Numbered from the stretch's first letter, positions 8,685 through 18,402 are shown. The stretch is 64,000 bases of DNA from Prolixibacteraceae bacterium (GCA_003457135.1 DMSQ01000097.1:1-64000); one strand, 5' to 3'. Notes: generated by a model not told the origin, from the letters alone. Translations and numbers: made by a program.

Positions 8685-9830
8685 GTGACAAAAACTTCCG
8701 AAGATTTTCAGGTTTTCGTAAAACCGGTCGGGGCAGCATGCAACCTGGCCTGTTCCTATTGTTATTACCTCCAAAAGGGAGCGCTTTATCCTGATGAAAA
8801 GAGTTTTCGAATGTCTGATGACTTGCTGGAAATTTACATCCTTCAGCACATTCAGGCGTCGTCTGCCCAAACGGTTTTCTTTTCCTGGCACGGAGGAGAG
8901 CCAACAATGGCAGGTCTGGATTATTTCCGGCGTATTGCGGAACTTCAGAAAAAGCACCTTCCGGCCAATCGGGAAGTACTCAATGGCATCCAAACCAACG
9001 GGACTTTGCTGAATGAGGAATGGTGCCGTTTCCTGAAAATGGAAAATTTTATGGTCGGAATCAGTCTCGACGGACCGGAGAAATTTCATTCATCCAACCG
9101 GTTCAGAAAGGATGGCAAATCAAGCTTCGATGAGGTTTTGAGGGCATTCCAACTTCTGAAAACGTACCAGATTCCCTGCGAAATACTTTGTGTTGTTCAT
9201 TCCGGAAATGTCCGGTTTCCTTTGGAAGTTTACCGCTTTTTCAAAAGTTCAAAAGTTGAATTCCTGACTTTTATTCCCGTGGTTGAGCGCCTTTCGCCTG
9301 AAAGCAATCAGGTTTCTGACCGTTCTGTTCCGGCGAAATCGTTTGGCGAATTTCTGTGTGCGATTTTTGATGAATGGAAAATATCAGATATTGGAACTGT
9401 TAAAATTCAGATTTTTGAAGAAGCACTTCTCACAGCTTTTGGGCCCGATCATGCACTTTGTATTTTTAAATCAGTTTGCGGGCGTGTGCCGGTAGTTGAG
9501 CACAACGGCGATTTTTATTCGTGCGATCACTTTGTTGATTCAGCACATTGGGTAGGAAATATCCGGGGTAATTCGCTGGCCGAACTGCTCGAAAGTATGG
9601 GGCAAAAAGCATTCGGGCAAGCCAAGCTCGATTTGCTTCCTGAATATTGCCTGAAATGTGACGTCAGGAGCATGTGCAACGGAGCCTGCCCCAAAGACCG
9701 GTTCATTGAAACTCCTGAAGGCGAACCTGGCCTGAACTATTTGTGTGAAGGGTACAAGCTGTTTTTCAACCACTGCAAGCCATTTGTTGAGGAGGTTGCT
9801 GAAGCTTGGGGAAGTAATCAGTCGCAGTAA
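8685..9830 (+). CDS. anaerobic sulfatase-maturase-type radical SAM/SPASM enzyme
   Basis: 381 residues, starting at a GTG (MTKTSEDFQ...). The radical SAM CNLACSYCYY motif is at residues 19-28, the HGGEPT motif follows, and the C-terminal SPASM region has cysteines in SVCGRV, YSCDHF, CLKCDVRSMCNGACP and CEGY for two auxiliary clusters. anSME enzymes oxidise an active-site Cys or Ser of sulfatases to formylglycine. No sulfatase lies in the window, so its substrate must be encoded elsewhere or it modifies something else. The 3' end merges into an inverted word array (9821-9871). Confidence 0.85.
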   Translation: MTKTSEDFQVFVKPVGAACNLACSYCYYLQKGALYPDEKSFRMSDDLLEIYILQHIQASSAQTVFFSWHGGEPTMAGLDYFRRIAELQKKHLPANREVLNGIQTNGTLLNEEWCRFLKMENFMVGISLDGPEKFHSSNRFRKDGKSSFDEVLRAFQLLKTYQIPCEILCVVHSGNVRFPLEVYRFFKSSKVEFLTFIPVVERLSPESNQVSDRSVPAKSFGEFLCAIFDEWKISDIGTVKIQIFEEALLTAFGPDHALCIFKSVCGRVPVVEHNGDFYSCDHFVDSAHWVGNIRGNSLAELLESMGQKAFGQAKLDLLPEYCLKCDVRSMCNGACPKDRFIETPEGEPGLNYLCEGYKLFFNHCKPFVEEVAEAWGSNQSQ

Positions 9831-9871
9831 CCAGTGTTCAGTTCCGAAAACTGCCAACTGACCACTGCGAC
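9821..9871. repeat. inverted array of short words
   Basis: The 8-mer GTCGCAGT (9821-9828) and its complement ACTGCGAC (9864-9871) bound a stretch in which CAGT/ACTG words recur in both orientations. The left arm overlaps the last codons of the preceding gene. It may fold as an imperfect hairpin between two convergent genes. It resembles the arrays at 12414, 29236 and 36281. Confidence 0.45.
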
Positions 9872-9881
9872 GGAACACTTT

Positions 9882-10721
9882 TTATTTCAACTTTTCCTTA
9901 AAGAATTCAATGGTCCTTCCCCATGCCAGATCGGCGGCTTCCTTGTTGTAGCGTTCCGGATTTGAATCGTTGTTGAAAGCATGTGCTGCCCCTTCGTACA
10001 TATAAAGCTGATACTCTATTTTCGCTTCTTTCAAGGCTGCCTCAAATGCAGGAATTCCAGCATTGATCCGTTCGTCATTTCCGGCGTAATGCAAAAGCAT
10101 CGGCGCTTTAATCTTTGGCACATCTTCGGCTTTGGGTTGTCCGCCATAATATGGAACTGCTGCATCCAAATCAGGAGTGATAACAGCAACATTGTTTGTC
10201 ATGGCTCCGCCCCAGCAAAAACCTGTACAACCCACTTTTCCGGTCGTTTGAGGATTGGTTTTCAGATACGCAACAGCCGCCGAGAAATCTTTCTTGGTGG
10301 CTTCGTAGTCTAATTTCTGAAACATCGGGCCGGCATCTTCCGGTTTTTCAGGAGTTCCGCCTTGTGGAGATAAAGCATCGGGGGCAAGGGCAATAAAACC
10401 TTCGAGGGCCATTCGGCGTGTAACGTCTTTGATGTGTGGCTGAAGTCCCCGGTTTTCGTGAATTACGATCACAGCCGGAAGTTTCTTTTTCCCTTTCGGA
10501 CGTGCAAAATAGGCAATCATTGGGCCACTGGCTCCGGCGTAACTGATGGTTTCTGTAACCAGCCTGGGGTCATCCGCTTTGATGATTTCAGCAAATAATT
10601 GCGCAGGGAAAGAACATAAAAGAACTGATCCTCCGGCAAGTGCGGTTGTTTTCAATAAAAATTCGCGACGACTGGTTTTGTTGTCTTTTTCCAACTTCGA
10701 TTTTTCGGATTTAGGTTCCAT
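9882..10721 (-). CDS. dienelactone hydrolase family protein, Tat-exported
   Basis: 279 residues. TSRREFLLKTTALAGG is a twin-arginine signal near residue 17. The alpha/beta-hydrolase core has the nucleophile elbow GCTGFCWGG, in which Cys is the nucleophile as in dienelactone hydrolases, a later Asp (AGNDERINAG) and the His of GAAHAFNN, completing a Cys-Asp-His triad. The start at 10721 places the Tat motif correctly. It is convergent with the radical SAM gene and divergent from the OB-fold lipoprotein. The substrate in a periplasmic setting is unknown. Confidence 0.85.
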   Translation of the reverse strand: MEPKSEKSKLEKDNKTSRREFLLKTTALAGGSVLLCSFPAQLFAEIIKADDPRLVTETISYAGASGPMIAYFARPKGKKKLPAVIVIHENRGLQPHIKDVTRRMALEGFIALAPDALSPQGGTPEKPEDAGPMFQKLDYEATKKDFSAAVAYLKTNPQTTGKVGCTGFCWGGAMTNNVAVITPDLDAAVPYYGGQPKAEDVPKIKAPMLLHYAGNDERINAGIPAFEAALKEAKIEYQLYMYEGAAHAFNNDSNPERYNKEAADLAWGRTIEFFKEKLK

Positions 10722-10892
10722 TTTGTCTTTTTTAAAGTTTTTGATTAATTTATGTCATTCCCGCTGTAGGGATTGAAAAATCAATTAAAATTACAACTAA
10801 TTGTTTTGAAATTTGTTTGAAAGCTAAAGTTTTTGTGTTCAGCGCTTTCAACAAATAAAAGTAGAATCAGAAATTATTAAAATGTATAAATT

Positions 10893-11597
10893 ATGAGATC
10901 ATTATTTGTTATTCTTGCCCTTCTTGTCGGGTTTTCGGGTTGTGTAAAAAAGAATAAAGTACCAACGGCGCAAAATTTAGCCAATCCGGCCATGCACCAG
11001 GTGAAAGTAGAAGAAGTTATTCAAACTTCAGGGTACACGTATTTGAGGGTGACCGAAAACGGCGCTGAAAACTGGATTGCAGTTAACCGTCAGGAAGCCG
11101 CAATAGGAGAAACCTATTATTATGAAGAAGCCTTGGAAATGAAAAATTTCCAAAGTAAAGAGCTAAACAGATCATTCGAAACAATTTATTTTGTTCAGGG
11201 TATCAGCAACCAACCAATCGCACCAAAAGCCGAAATGCAGCAGGCAATGAAACCTGTAAAACCAGCTTTGGCCAAGAAGGAAGGTATTTCGGTAGCTCCG
11301 GCAGATAATGGACTTTCGATTGCCAAATTGTATGCCGACAGAAACGATTTTGCCGGCAAAACGATCAGGATGAAAGGGCAGGTAGTTAAAATCAATGATG
11401 AAGTAATGGGCAAAAACTGGATACATATTCAGGATGGTACCAATGATGGCGAAAACTTTGACCTGACCATTACTACTCTTGATAAAGTTACGATGGATGA
11501 TGTGGTTACTTTTGAAGGAACCATCGGTTTGAAAAAAGATTTTGGCTACGGCTATTTTTATGAACTGATAATGGAAGATGCCAAACTGGTGAAATAG
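10893..11597 (+). CDS. lipoprotein with OB-fold-like domain
   Basis: 234 residues. A lipoprotein signal ends at GFSGC (Cys17). The first half, with WIAVNRQEAAIGETYYYEEALEM, resembles small SH3/GW-like modules seen in NrfJ-type proteins. The second half (about residues 140-234) has KTIRMKGQVVKIN...NWIHIQDGT...TFEGTIGLKKDFGYGYFYELIMEDA, the pattern of an OB-fold nucleic-acid-binding-like domain often found in exported Bacteroidota proteins. Monocistronic. Function unknown; membrane anchoring is inferred. Confidence 0.75.
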   Translation: MRSLFVILALLVGFSGCVKKNKVPTAQNLANPAMHQVKVEEVIQTSGYTYLRVTENGAENWIAVNRQEAAIGETYYYEEALEMKNFQSKELNRSFETIYFVQGISNQPIAPKAEMQQAMKPVKPALAKKEGISVAPADNGLSIAKLYADRNDFAGKTIRMKGQVVKINDEVMGKNWIHIQDGTNDGENFDLTITTLDKVTMDDVVTFEGTIGLKKDFGYGYFYELIMEDAKLVK

Positions 11598-11711
11598 TTT
11601 CGGGATTCGGGTTCCGGGTTCCGTGTTGTAGATCAGGTATAGACTTGAAAGAAGAGGCTTTGTAGGATATGAAAAATTCTTACAGACCCTTATTTTTCCG
11701 AAAGTGGGATT

Positions 11712-12404
11712 TCAATTTTCCTGCTTTCCGCCCATCCGCTCCAGAAGTTCTTCTTTAAACTGTTCGGAGACAGGAAGTTTGTGTTCGCCAATCTGGATTT
11801 GATTTCCTTCGATGTGATCAATTTTTGAAAGATTAACGATGGTTGTCCGATGGACTTTCAGGAACGAAGAACCTTTCAGCTTTTCTTCCCAACTTTTCAT
11901 TGTTCCGTGTACAACCAGCTTTTTATCCACGCAAAATAAAGTCACATAATCACCGCAGGCTTCAATAAACCGGATATCCTCAACCACAAGTTGGTAAATT
12001 CGTTTGCCCGATTTAACACTAAGTTTTGCGGGCAATGCTGGTTGTATCCTGCTGTTGAATTTTTGGCGGGCTTTGTTCACCGCTTTGCAGAACCGTTCGA
12101 ACGAAAAAGGTTTCAGTAAAAAATCAATAGCTTCCAAATCGAAACCATCAACGGCATATTGAGGATATGCTGTGGTGAAAATTACTAATGGAGGAGTAAC
12201 CAATGTCCGCAAAAAACTTACCCCCGACATTTCGGGTAGATTGATATCGAGAAAAATCAGGTCAATCGCTTGGTTTTGCATAAATGCCTGCGCCGAAAAA
12301 GCATCAGCAAAAGCGCCACAAAAGCGTAAATCCGGACATCTGGAAAGGTTGTGTTCCAGAATGGACTGAGCAGCAGGTTCGTCTTCAATAATGATGCAGT
12401 TCAT
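11712..12404 (-). CDS. LytTR-family response regulator
   Basis: 230 residues. The receiver domain (residues 1-120) has the acidic pocket EDE near residue 7, the phospho-acceptor Asp in FLDINLPEMSG, the Thr of TTAYPQ and the Lys of LLKPF. The C-terminal LytTR DNA-binding domain (about 130-225) has FIEACGDYVTLF and FLKVHRTTIVNLSKI. It follows the LytS-like histidine kinase gene in the same direction with 74 bases between, so the two form a two-component system. Autoregulation is usual in the family but no binding site is evident here. Confidence 0.9.
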   Translation of the reverse strand: MNCIIIEDEPAAQSILEHNLSRCPDLRFCGAFADAFSAQAFMQNQAIDLIFLDINLPEMSGVSFLRTLVTPPLVIFTTAYPQYAVDGFDLEAIDFLLKPFSFERFCKAVNKARQKFNSRIQPALPAKLSVKSGKRIYQLVVEDIRFIEACGDYVTLFCVDKKLVVHGTMKSWEEKLKGSSFLKVHRTTIVNLSKIDHIEGNQIQIGEHKLPVSEQFKEELLERMGGKQEN

Positions 12405-12413
12405 ATTTTATAG

Positions 12414-12466
12414 TCGCGGGTTGCGGGTTGTGAGTTGCAGTAACCCGAAACTCGTAACCCGAAACA
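12414..12466. repeat. inverted array of GGGTT-type words between kinase and regulator
   Basis: The left half repeats GGGTTGCGGGTTGTGAGTTG and the right half carries the complementary AACCCGAAAC words twice. The 17-mer at 12449-12465 is exactly complementary to 51908-51924, which lies inside a coding region 39 kb away. It could fold as a hairpin in the mRNA between the kinase and the regulator. Confidence 0.55.
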
Positions 12467-12478
12467 ATTTTTTTTTCT

Positions 12479-13720
12479 TTACTCCAATTCAATTTTCATT
12501 TCAAGCCTGAAAACTCCGTTTTCTTCAGTGTACTCTAATGAATGACGGTCAGGATAGATCAAATGTAATCGTTTTTCAACATTTTTGATTCCGATGCCTC
12601 CATTCTCTTCAGCATCCGTTTTTTCGCGCAGTGCAATGTTGTTTTCTGTTCTGAAAATAAGTTGTTTCCCGTTAAAATTTATGCTGATCAGAATTGTCCC
12701 TGAATTCTTCCCAACTCCGTGCTTGAAACAGTTTTCGGCCAGTGGAAGTAATAGCAGCGGTGCTATGGAAACTCCTGGAAAATTTCCTTCAGTAGTCAAG
12801 AGTATCTGTGTAATTTCAGGATTCACGCGTTCTTTCTGCAAACCGACGTAGGTTCTGATTGTTTCAATTTCTTTTTCGAGCGGTATGGTTTCGCAGGATG
12901 TATCGTACAGCACGTACCTCAGAAAATCGGAAAGCTGCAAAACTATATCTGCGGTACGTTTGTCGTTTTTCGAAGCCATCGAATAAATGGTATTCAGGTT
13001 GTTGAACAGGAAATGCGGATTGATTTGCGCTTTCAGGGCCGAGAGCTCGTTACGGGCAGCATCGCGCTTTTCAATGAGCATTTGGGCGTACTGCCAAATC
13101 AGGAATAAAATGCCGGTAAAAATAAGGTATGCTGCTACGATCAGGATAAGCTCCCAAATCCGGAAATAGGAAATATAATAGAGGCTGGGGAAGATTTTAT
13201 CAATGAATAAGTCGAACAAAGTAAAATTCATCAAAGCCGTCAGCAAGCATAATCCGCAGGCATAAAGCAGATACACTCCAAACCTGCTTCGGCTCAGGAA
13301 CCGGGTAATGAAAACGTTCAGGTTAAAATAAACAGCAGTTACTATGGTAGCATGAAAGACGACCACATAAAGGAAATTTTTCACAAAATATTCCAAAAAA
13401 CCTGCAACATCGTCTTTATTGCCGTCAGGTTTTACCAATTGCAGGATCACATAACCGATTGGGATCAGAAACAAAATGCTGACTGGTATTTTTATCCATA
13501 GCCGGGCCTTTTTAACCAACCAGATCAACGGCAGTGTGCAGTATAGCAGGAAAAGAAAATTGAGAAGCAGAATAAAATCCCATTCCACACCAAAGCCCTG
13601 AACAGCAAAAGTTGACTCAACGCCGGGATTGAATACAACATTCCAGAAATTGAACGAAACAAACCAGAAGAGCAGGTGCAAAATGGTTATCAACTGTTTT
13701 TTAAAGTAAATGATTTTCAT
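12479..13720 (-). CDS. LytS-like sensor histidine kinase
   Basis: 413 residues. Several hydrophobic segments in residues 1-220 predict about six transmembrane helices. They are followed by a His_kinase (PF06580) domain with the H-box NPHFLFNNLNTIY and a HATPase region with LPLAENCFKHGVG and GGIGIKNVEKRL. This class pairs with LytTR regulators, one of which follows it. The kinase start lies 3 bases after the stop of the upstream lipoprotein gene, so all three are probably one transcript. The signal sensed is unknown. Confidence 0.9.
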   Translation of the reverse strand: MKIIYFKKQLITILHLLFWFVSFNFWNVVFNPGVESTFAVQGFGVEWDFILLLNFLFLLYCTLPLIWLVKKARLWIKIPVSILFLIPIGYVILQLVKPDGNKDDVAGFLEYFVKNFLYVVVFHATIVTAVYFNLNVFITRFLSRSRFGVYLLYACGLCLLTALMNFTLFDLFIDKIFPSLYYISYFRIWELILIVAAYLIFTGILFLIWQYAQMLIEKRDAARNELSALKAQINPHFLFNNLNTIYSMASKNDKRTADIVLQLSDFLRYVLYDTSCETIPLEKEIETIRTYVGLQKERVNPEITQILLTTEGNFPGVSIAPLLLLPLAENCFKHGVGKNSGTILISINFNGKQLIFRTENNIALREKTDAEENGGIGIKNVEKRLHLIYPDRHSLEYTEENGVFRLEMKIELE

Positions 13721-13723
13721 AGC

Positions 13724-14443
13724 TTATTCATTTATTCGGTTTAGTTTCAACATCGCAAGCTGGTCGTCCCAGTCAATAAATCGTTTTTGGTCGGCATACC
13801 GTTCAATCATATCCGTCAATTCTTTGGAGGAGGCCGTCAGTAAAAGCCGTTTGGCATCTTCAACCCAACGGTACTTAATCCTTACCCGTTTCTCCTCGAT
13901 CATGCTTTTCATGTATTCGTTGCCAAGCCATGACACGATAAGCTGTTTATTTCGAACTGTAATTCGTGCCAGTGTATGAACGGTAAAGTAATTCTCTTTA
14001 GCCATCCTGCTGTTTTGAATCGCCGCGGTTTCGCGGGGACTGAAATCGGCATACAAAAAGTCTTTTACCCTGAAAAGAACCAGCCTAAATTGGTATTGTG
14101 CAGAATCAGGATTGTTTCCTGTTAGTTTCACCACATAAAAATTCTGAGGTTTGAATACAACAGAATCTGTACCCTGTTTATTTTTTAGCTTTTCTTCAGA
14201 TATGAATTGCCTGATTTGCCAAACAGAAGTTGTGTCGGACATTTCCCAGTGGCTGCTGTTTTTTTCGGTTGAGTCTTTTTTAGACTGAATCGGGTGAACA
14301 GACCAGTTTCCCTCAATTTCAGGAGCAAGTGTGACATCTTTTTCCAAGTAGAATGGATTCAGCGAGCAAATCATGATAAAATCGGAACATCCTGAGATGA
14401 ACAGGATGATTACTGTAACAATGAGTAGTTTTCGGAATTTCAT
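13724..14443 (-). CDS. hypothetical lipoprotein upstream of the LytS/LytTR pair
   Basis: 239 residues with a lipoprotein signal ending at FISGC (Cys19). The rest is a soluble domain with an ALARITVRNKQLIVSWLGNEY segment, without a recognised family. It is the first gene of a probable three-gene operon with the sensor kinase and response regulator; the stop is 3 bases before the kinase start. A role as an accessory sensor or as an output of the system is plausible from position but not shown. Confidence 0.7.
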   Translation of the reverse strand: MKFRKLLIVTVIILFISGCSDFIMICSLNPFYLEKDVTLAPEIEGNWSVHPIQSKKDSTEKNSSHWEMSDTTSVWQIRQFISEEKLKNKQGTDSVVFKPQNFYVVKLTGNNPDSAQYQFRLVLFRVKDFLYADFSPRETAAIQNSRMAKENYFTVHTLARITVRNKQLIVSWLGNEYMKSMIEEKRVRIKYRWVEDAKRLLLTASSKELTDMIERYADQKRFIDWDDQLAMLKLNRINE

Positions 14444-14605
14444 AATCCTGATTTTTTATTTTGAATCGAATATCGGTAGAATAAAACCAAGCAGAAATTT
14501 ATTTCGATGAATGGCCTGTTTTTTTCGATGGGCAAGGTTTGTTCCCATTTTTTTCCTGTTTTTCGTTACATTTGAAAACTTTAAAATCATAAACCGATCA
14601 ACCCG

Positions 14606-15859
14606 ATGATTAAAAAAGCGCTGACCATCTGCCTGATTGCATCAGTTTTAATGAGTTTCACAAACACTGGTGATTCAAAAAAGCCCCTAAAAAAAGCACA
14701 TCGCATCCACCAAAAATGTTTAACTGTTGATACACATTGCGACACTCCGATGCTCATGATCAAGCCCGGATTTTCGGTTCGCGACGAGCACAAAGCGTCC
14801 AAAAGCAGGGTAGATTTGCCACGTATGAAATCCGGAGGGTTGGATGCTATGTTCTTTGCCGTTTATACCGGGCAAAAACCACGCAACGATGAAAATTACA
14901 ACAAAACCTGTAAGCTGGCTAACCAGATGCTCGATTCTATTCATGCCATGCTGAACAAAGACAGCGATCTGGCTACCCTGGCGCTGAAAGCGGACGACCT
15001 TGCCAGAATTGAAAAGACCGGAAAGAGGGCCATTTACATTGGCATGGAAAACGGGTTTCCTTTGGCCAAAGATATATCGCGGGTCGAAGAATTCTATAAA
15101 AGAGGCGTTCGCTACATCACGCTTTGCCATTCGTATCACAACGACATCTGCGACTCCTCGAGCGATGGCAAACCTGCCGAACACAACGGAGTGAGCGAAT
15201 TCGGGAAACAGGTGATCGCCGAAATGAACCGTTTGGGGATAATGATTGACGTTTCGCATGCCTCCGACAAATCGTTTTTCGATGCCGTTGAATTGAGTAA
15301 AACACCAATAATTGCCTCGCACAGCTCAGTTCGTGCCATAGCCAAAAACGACCGGAACCTAACTGATGAAATGATTCAAAAGCTTGCTGAAAAGGGTGGC
15401 GTGATCCAAATATGCCTCCTCGATGCTTACCTCAAAGAACCCGATACTACAACTTTTCAATATACTGAAGTTAAACGTTTACGAAAATTTTACCGGGCCA
15501 ATTCCGACAAGTTGAACGACAAAGAGAAAGAAGCCTTATTTCAGGAATGGGACGGATTGAAAGCAAAAGATTTGAAGAACATGCCAGGTGTGAAAGAATT
15601 GGTTGATCACATTGATCATGTAAAAAATCTGGCCGGGATTGACTATGTTGGAATTGGTAGTGATTTCGACGGAGGTGGCGGCCTGCGCGATTGTGCCGAT
15701 GTCAGCCAGTTTCCGAATATCACTTTGGAATTGGTTAGGAGAGGATATAGCGAGAAGGAAATCCGAAAAATATGGGGCGGAAATCTGCTGCGTGTTTTCA
15801 GGGAGGTAGAAAACCAGGCAGAAAAACCAAAAAGCGTGCACCATTTGGCTAATAACTGA
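14606..15859 (+). CDS. membrane dipeptidase (peptidase M19 family)
   Basis: 417 residues with an N-terminal signal. The M19 pattern is clear: the zinc-binding DTHCDTP near residue 46, a bridging Glu in IGMENGFP, MIDVSHASD, the second-site SHSSVRAI, and GIGSDFDGGGG toward the C-terminus. The family hydrolyses dipeptides, including some with D-residues. A -7 element TACATTTG lies at 14567-14574. It is monocistronic, and the signal peptide suggests a periplasmic role in peptide scavenging. Confidence 0.9.
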   Translation: MIKKALTICLIASVLMSFTNTGDSKKPLKKAHRIHQKCLTVDTHCDTPMLMIKPGFSVRDEHKASKSRVDLPRMKSGGLDAMFFAVYTGQKPRNDENYNKTCKLANQMLDSIHAMLNKDSDLATLALKADDLARIEKTGKRAIYIGMENGFPLAKDISRVEEFYKRGVRYITLCHSYHNDICDSSSDGKPAEHNGVSEFGKQVIAEMNRLGIMIDVSHASDKSFFDAVELSKTPIIASHSSVRAIAKNDRNLTDEMIQKLAEKGGVIQICLLDAYLKEPDTTTFQYTEVKRLRKFYRANSDKLNDKEKEALFQEWDGLKAKDLKNMPGVKELVDHIDHVKNLAGIDYVGIGSDFDGGGGLRDCADVSQFPNITLELVRRGYSEKEIRKIWGGNLLRVFREVENQAEKPKSVHHLANN

Positions 15860-15946
15860 GTTTTACTTTTCATCTATTTTTCTCGCCGTTCACGCAACCT
15901 TTTGAGCAAATAATCAGTCTGTATCAAGTCTTTAATTCAGGAATTT

Positions 15947-16342
15947 ATGAAACTTACTGTTTGTGCTTATGTCATTTTCCTTTTATTTTCAATTGCCTGC
16001 AAGAAAGAGGTGAAAGATGATCTGTCAATTAATCAGATCGAAAGCCTTATGAAAATATTTCCTGAAAGTCCTTCCAGCAAAGATGAAATCAAGTTGGTGA
16101 TCTATGACGACTGCGCATATAATACACTTTCCAAAAATAAACGCACTGGTAAAATCATTGACATTGAGAAACAGTTCAACAGCATGATGAAATGGCCATG
16201 TGTTCAGCGTAACGATACAATCCCGATCGGAAAATTACCTGAAGGAACCTACACCGTAAACTACAAACTTCTGGATATTTCCACTCAGGTTACCCAGCCA
16301 ATTGCCTTTTCAACTTCCTTTGATCTGGTTGTTTCCAGATAG
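15947..16342 (+). CDS. hypothetical lipoprotein
   Basis: 131 residues. The signal peptide ends in FSIAC, so Cys19 would be lipidated. The mature part carries the pattern LPEGTYTVNYKLLDIST, a beta-sandwich-like segment, but no family is recognised. It lies alone between the dipeptidase and the methylmalonyl-CoA mutase genes. Intergenic bases 16343-16447 hold nothing I can name beyond the leader of mutA. Confidence 0.6.
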   Translation: MKLTVCAYVIFLLFSIACKKEVKDDLSINQIESLMKIFPESPSSKDEIKLVIYDDCAYNTLSKNKRTGKIIDIEKQFNSMMKWPCVQRNDTIPIGKLPEGTYTVNYKLLDISTQVTQPIAFSTSFDLVVSR

Positions 16343-16447
16343 TTTTGGGTTAAAGTTACTTTACGAATCACCAATATCTCTCCTGAAAAAGTTCTGCCAT
16401 GGACTAAAAGCACTATTTTCGTACTGATTTTCAAAACAAATCATTTT

Positions 16448-18358
16448 ATGGCAGAAAAATATATCAAGCTATTTGAAGAATTTCCTCCTGTCAGCACCCG
16501 GCAGTGGATGGATAAAATTACTGCTGACCTGAAAGGTGCCGACTTCAACCGGAAGTTGGTATGGAAAACAAATGAAGGCATCGCCGTTCAGCCTTTTTAC
16601 AGAGAAGAAAATCTGGAGAAACTGGAATACCTGAACAGCCTGCCCGGTGAATTTCCTTTCGTCAGAGGAAACAAAACGAAGAGCAACGAATGGCTGGTAC
16701 GACAGAGCATTCCAGTGATAGATCTTGATGAAGCCAACAAAAAAGCTCTGACTTATCTGATGAAAGGGGTGGATTCGTTGGCTTTCGAATTTAAAGAATC
16801 CGGCGAATTAACAGATGCCGATTTGGCCGTTTTGCTGAAAGACATTCAATTGGATGCCGTTGAAGTGAACTTTGCCGGCAATTGTTGTTCACGCAAAGTG
16901 GCTGAAGCTTTTGCTGAGTTCGTGAAACAAGGCAGTTGGGACCCGAAAAACATCCGCGCTTCTGTTGAGTACGATCCGTTTGGAAAGTATGCCCTGACCG
17001 GGAAATTCAGGAAAAGCCAGGACCATGCGATTGAAAAAGCAATCAAAATGATTCAGTCAACTTCCGAACTTTCTGAATTCAAAACATTAGTCGTAAATGG
17101 AAAAAACTTCGGCAACGCCGGATCGTCAATTGTTCAGGAATTGGCTTATTCACTGGCTCAGGGTGCTGAATACCTGACTATTCTTACAGATGATTCGACT
17201 GATTCGACAGGCTCATCAACCAACTCATCAACCGGTTTGGAAGTTGATGCTGTGGCTAAAAAAATGAAGTTCAACCTTTCGATCAGCGCCAACTATTTTC
17301 TCGAAATCGCTAAACTGCGTGCTGGCCGCCTGTTGTGGGCTCAGATTGTGAAAGCTTACGAACCCAAAGACGATAGTTCATGCAAAATGATCGTTCATGC
17401 CGAAACCGGAAGCTGGAACAAAACCGTTTACGATCCATATGTGAATGCGCTCCGTACGCAAACCGAAGCCATGAGCGCTTCTTTGGGTGGCGCCGATTCA
17501 ATCACTGTTCTTCCTTTCAATGCGGCCTACGAAGAAAGCAACGAGTTTTCTGATCGCATCGCCCGCAACCAGCAGTTACTGCTGAAAGAAGAATCGCATT
17601 TCTCGAAAATTGCCGACCCTGCTGCCGGTTCTTATTACCTCGAGGAACTGACTGCTTCTATCGCAGACCAGGCCTGGAAACTTTTCCTCGAAGTTCAGGA
17701 AAAAGGCGGATACCTTGCTGCTTTGCGCGAAGGATTCATTCAGGCTGAAATTAAAAAAATGGCCGGAAAACGCGATATGAATATAGCTACGCGTCGCGAA
17801 AACCTGTTGGGCGTAAACCAGTTCCCGAATTTCACCGAAAAAATCGAAGGCACTGTTAATACTTCTGTTTTTGCTCCCGCTGATTTAACTTCGGGAAAAG
17901 TCGAAATTGAAACACTGAAGCCATACCGTGGCGCTCAGGCTTTCGAAGCGCTTCGTTACAAGACTGATGTTTATGCCCGGAACAACAAACGTCCGCTGGC
18001 TTTCATGATGCCAATCGGAAATCTGAATATGCGCAAAGCCCGTGCACAGTTTGCCTGCAACTTCTTTGCGGTCGCCGGTTTCGACGTACTCGACAACAAC
18101 GGTTTCAAAACTGTTGAAGAAGGTTGGAAAGCTGCTCAGGAAGCTGGCGCGCAAATCGTGGTTATTTGCAGCTCCGACGACGAATATGCTGAACTTGCAC
18201 CTGCTGCATTCGATGTCATTGCCGGAAAAGCCATCTTCGTGGTTGCCGGCGCTCCTGCCTGTACCGACGAACTGAAAGAAAAGGGCATTTCGAACTTTAT
18301 CAATGTAAAAAGTAACTTACTCGAAGAATTGAAAGCGTACCAAAGTAAATTGTTTTAA
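16448..18358 (+). CDS. mutA: methylmalonyl-CoA mutase small subunit
   Basis: 636 residues, about the usual length of the non-catalytic beta subunit. It aligns in outline with MutB (DPAAGSYYLEELT, RIARNQQLLLKEES) but its C-terminal B12-like domain (from about residue 500, RPLAFMMPIGNLNMRKARAQF) lacks the DxHxxG cobalamin-binding motif, as expected for this subunit. With MutB it interconverts succinyl-CoA and methylmalonyl-CoA in propionate formation or use. The two genes would normally be adjacent; here a four-helix-bundle gene lies between them. Residues near 255-262 are a Ser/Thr/Asp-rich loop (DSTDSTGSSTNSSTG). Confidence 0.95.
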   Translation: MAEKYIKLFEEFPPVSTRQWMDKITADLKGADFNRKLVWKTNEGIAVQPFYREENLEKLEYLNSLPGEFPFVRGNKTKSNEWLVRQSIPVIDLDEANKKALTYLMKGVDSLAFEFKESGELTDADLAVLLKDIQLDAVEVNFAGNCCSRKVAEAFAEFVKQGSWDPKNIRASVEYDPFGKYALTGKFRKSQDHAIEKAIKMIQSTSELSEFKTLVVNGKNFGNAGSSIVQELAYSLAQGAEYLTILTDDSTDSTGSSTNSSTGLEVDAVAKKMKFNLSISANYFLEIAKLRAGRLLWAQIVKAYEPKDDSSCKMIVHAETGSWNKTVYDPYVNALRTQTEAMSASLGGADSITVLPFNAAYEESNEFSDRIARNQQLLLKEESHFSKIADPAAGSYYLEELTASIADQAWKLFLEVQEKGGYLAALREGFIQAEIKKMAGKRDMNIATRRENLLGVNQFPNFTEKIEGTVNTSVFAPADLTSGKVEIETLKPYRGAQAFEALRYKTDVYARNNKRPLAFMMPIGNLNMRKARAQFACNFFAVAGFDVLDNNGFKTVEEGWKAAQEAGAQIVVICSSDDEYAELAPAAFDVIAGKAIFVVAGAPACTDELKEKGISNFINVKSNLLEELKAYQSKLF

Positions 18359-18389
18359 GACATCAGATATTAGACATCAGATATTAGAC
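18359..18389. repeat. left repeat arm of four-helix-gene element
   Basis: Begins immediately after the mutA stop. The 14-mer GACATCAGATATTA is present twice in tandem, followed by GAC. The internal 11-mer AGATATTAGAC (18365-18375 and 18379-18389) is exactly complementary to 18748-18758 on the other side of the four-helix-bundle gene. Confidence 0.65.
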
Positions 18390-18402
18390 TAAAACCCTTG
18401 CT

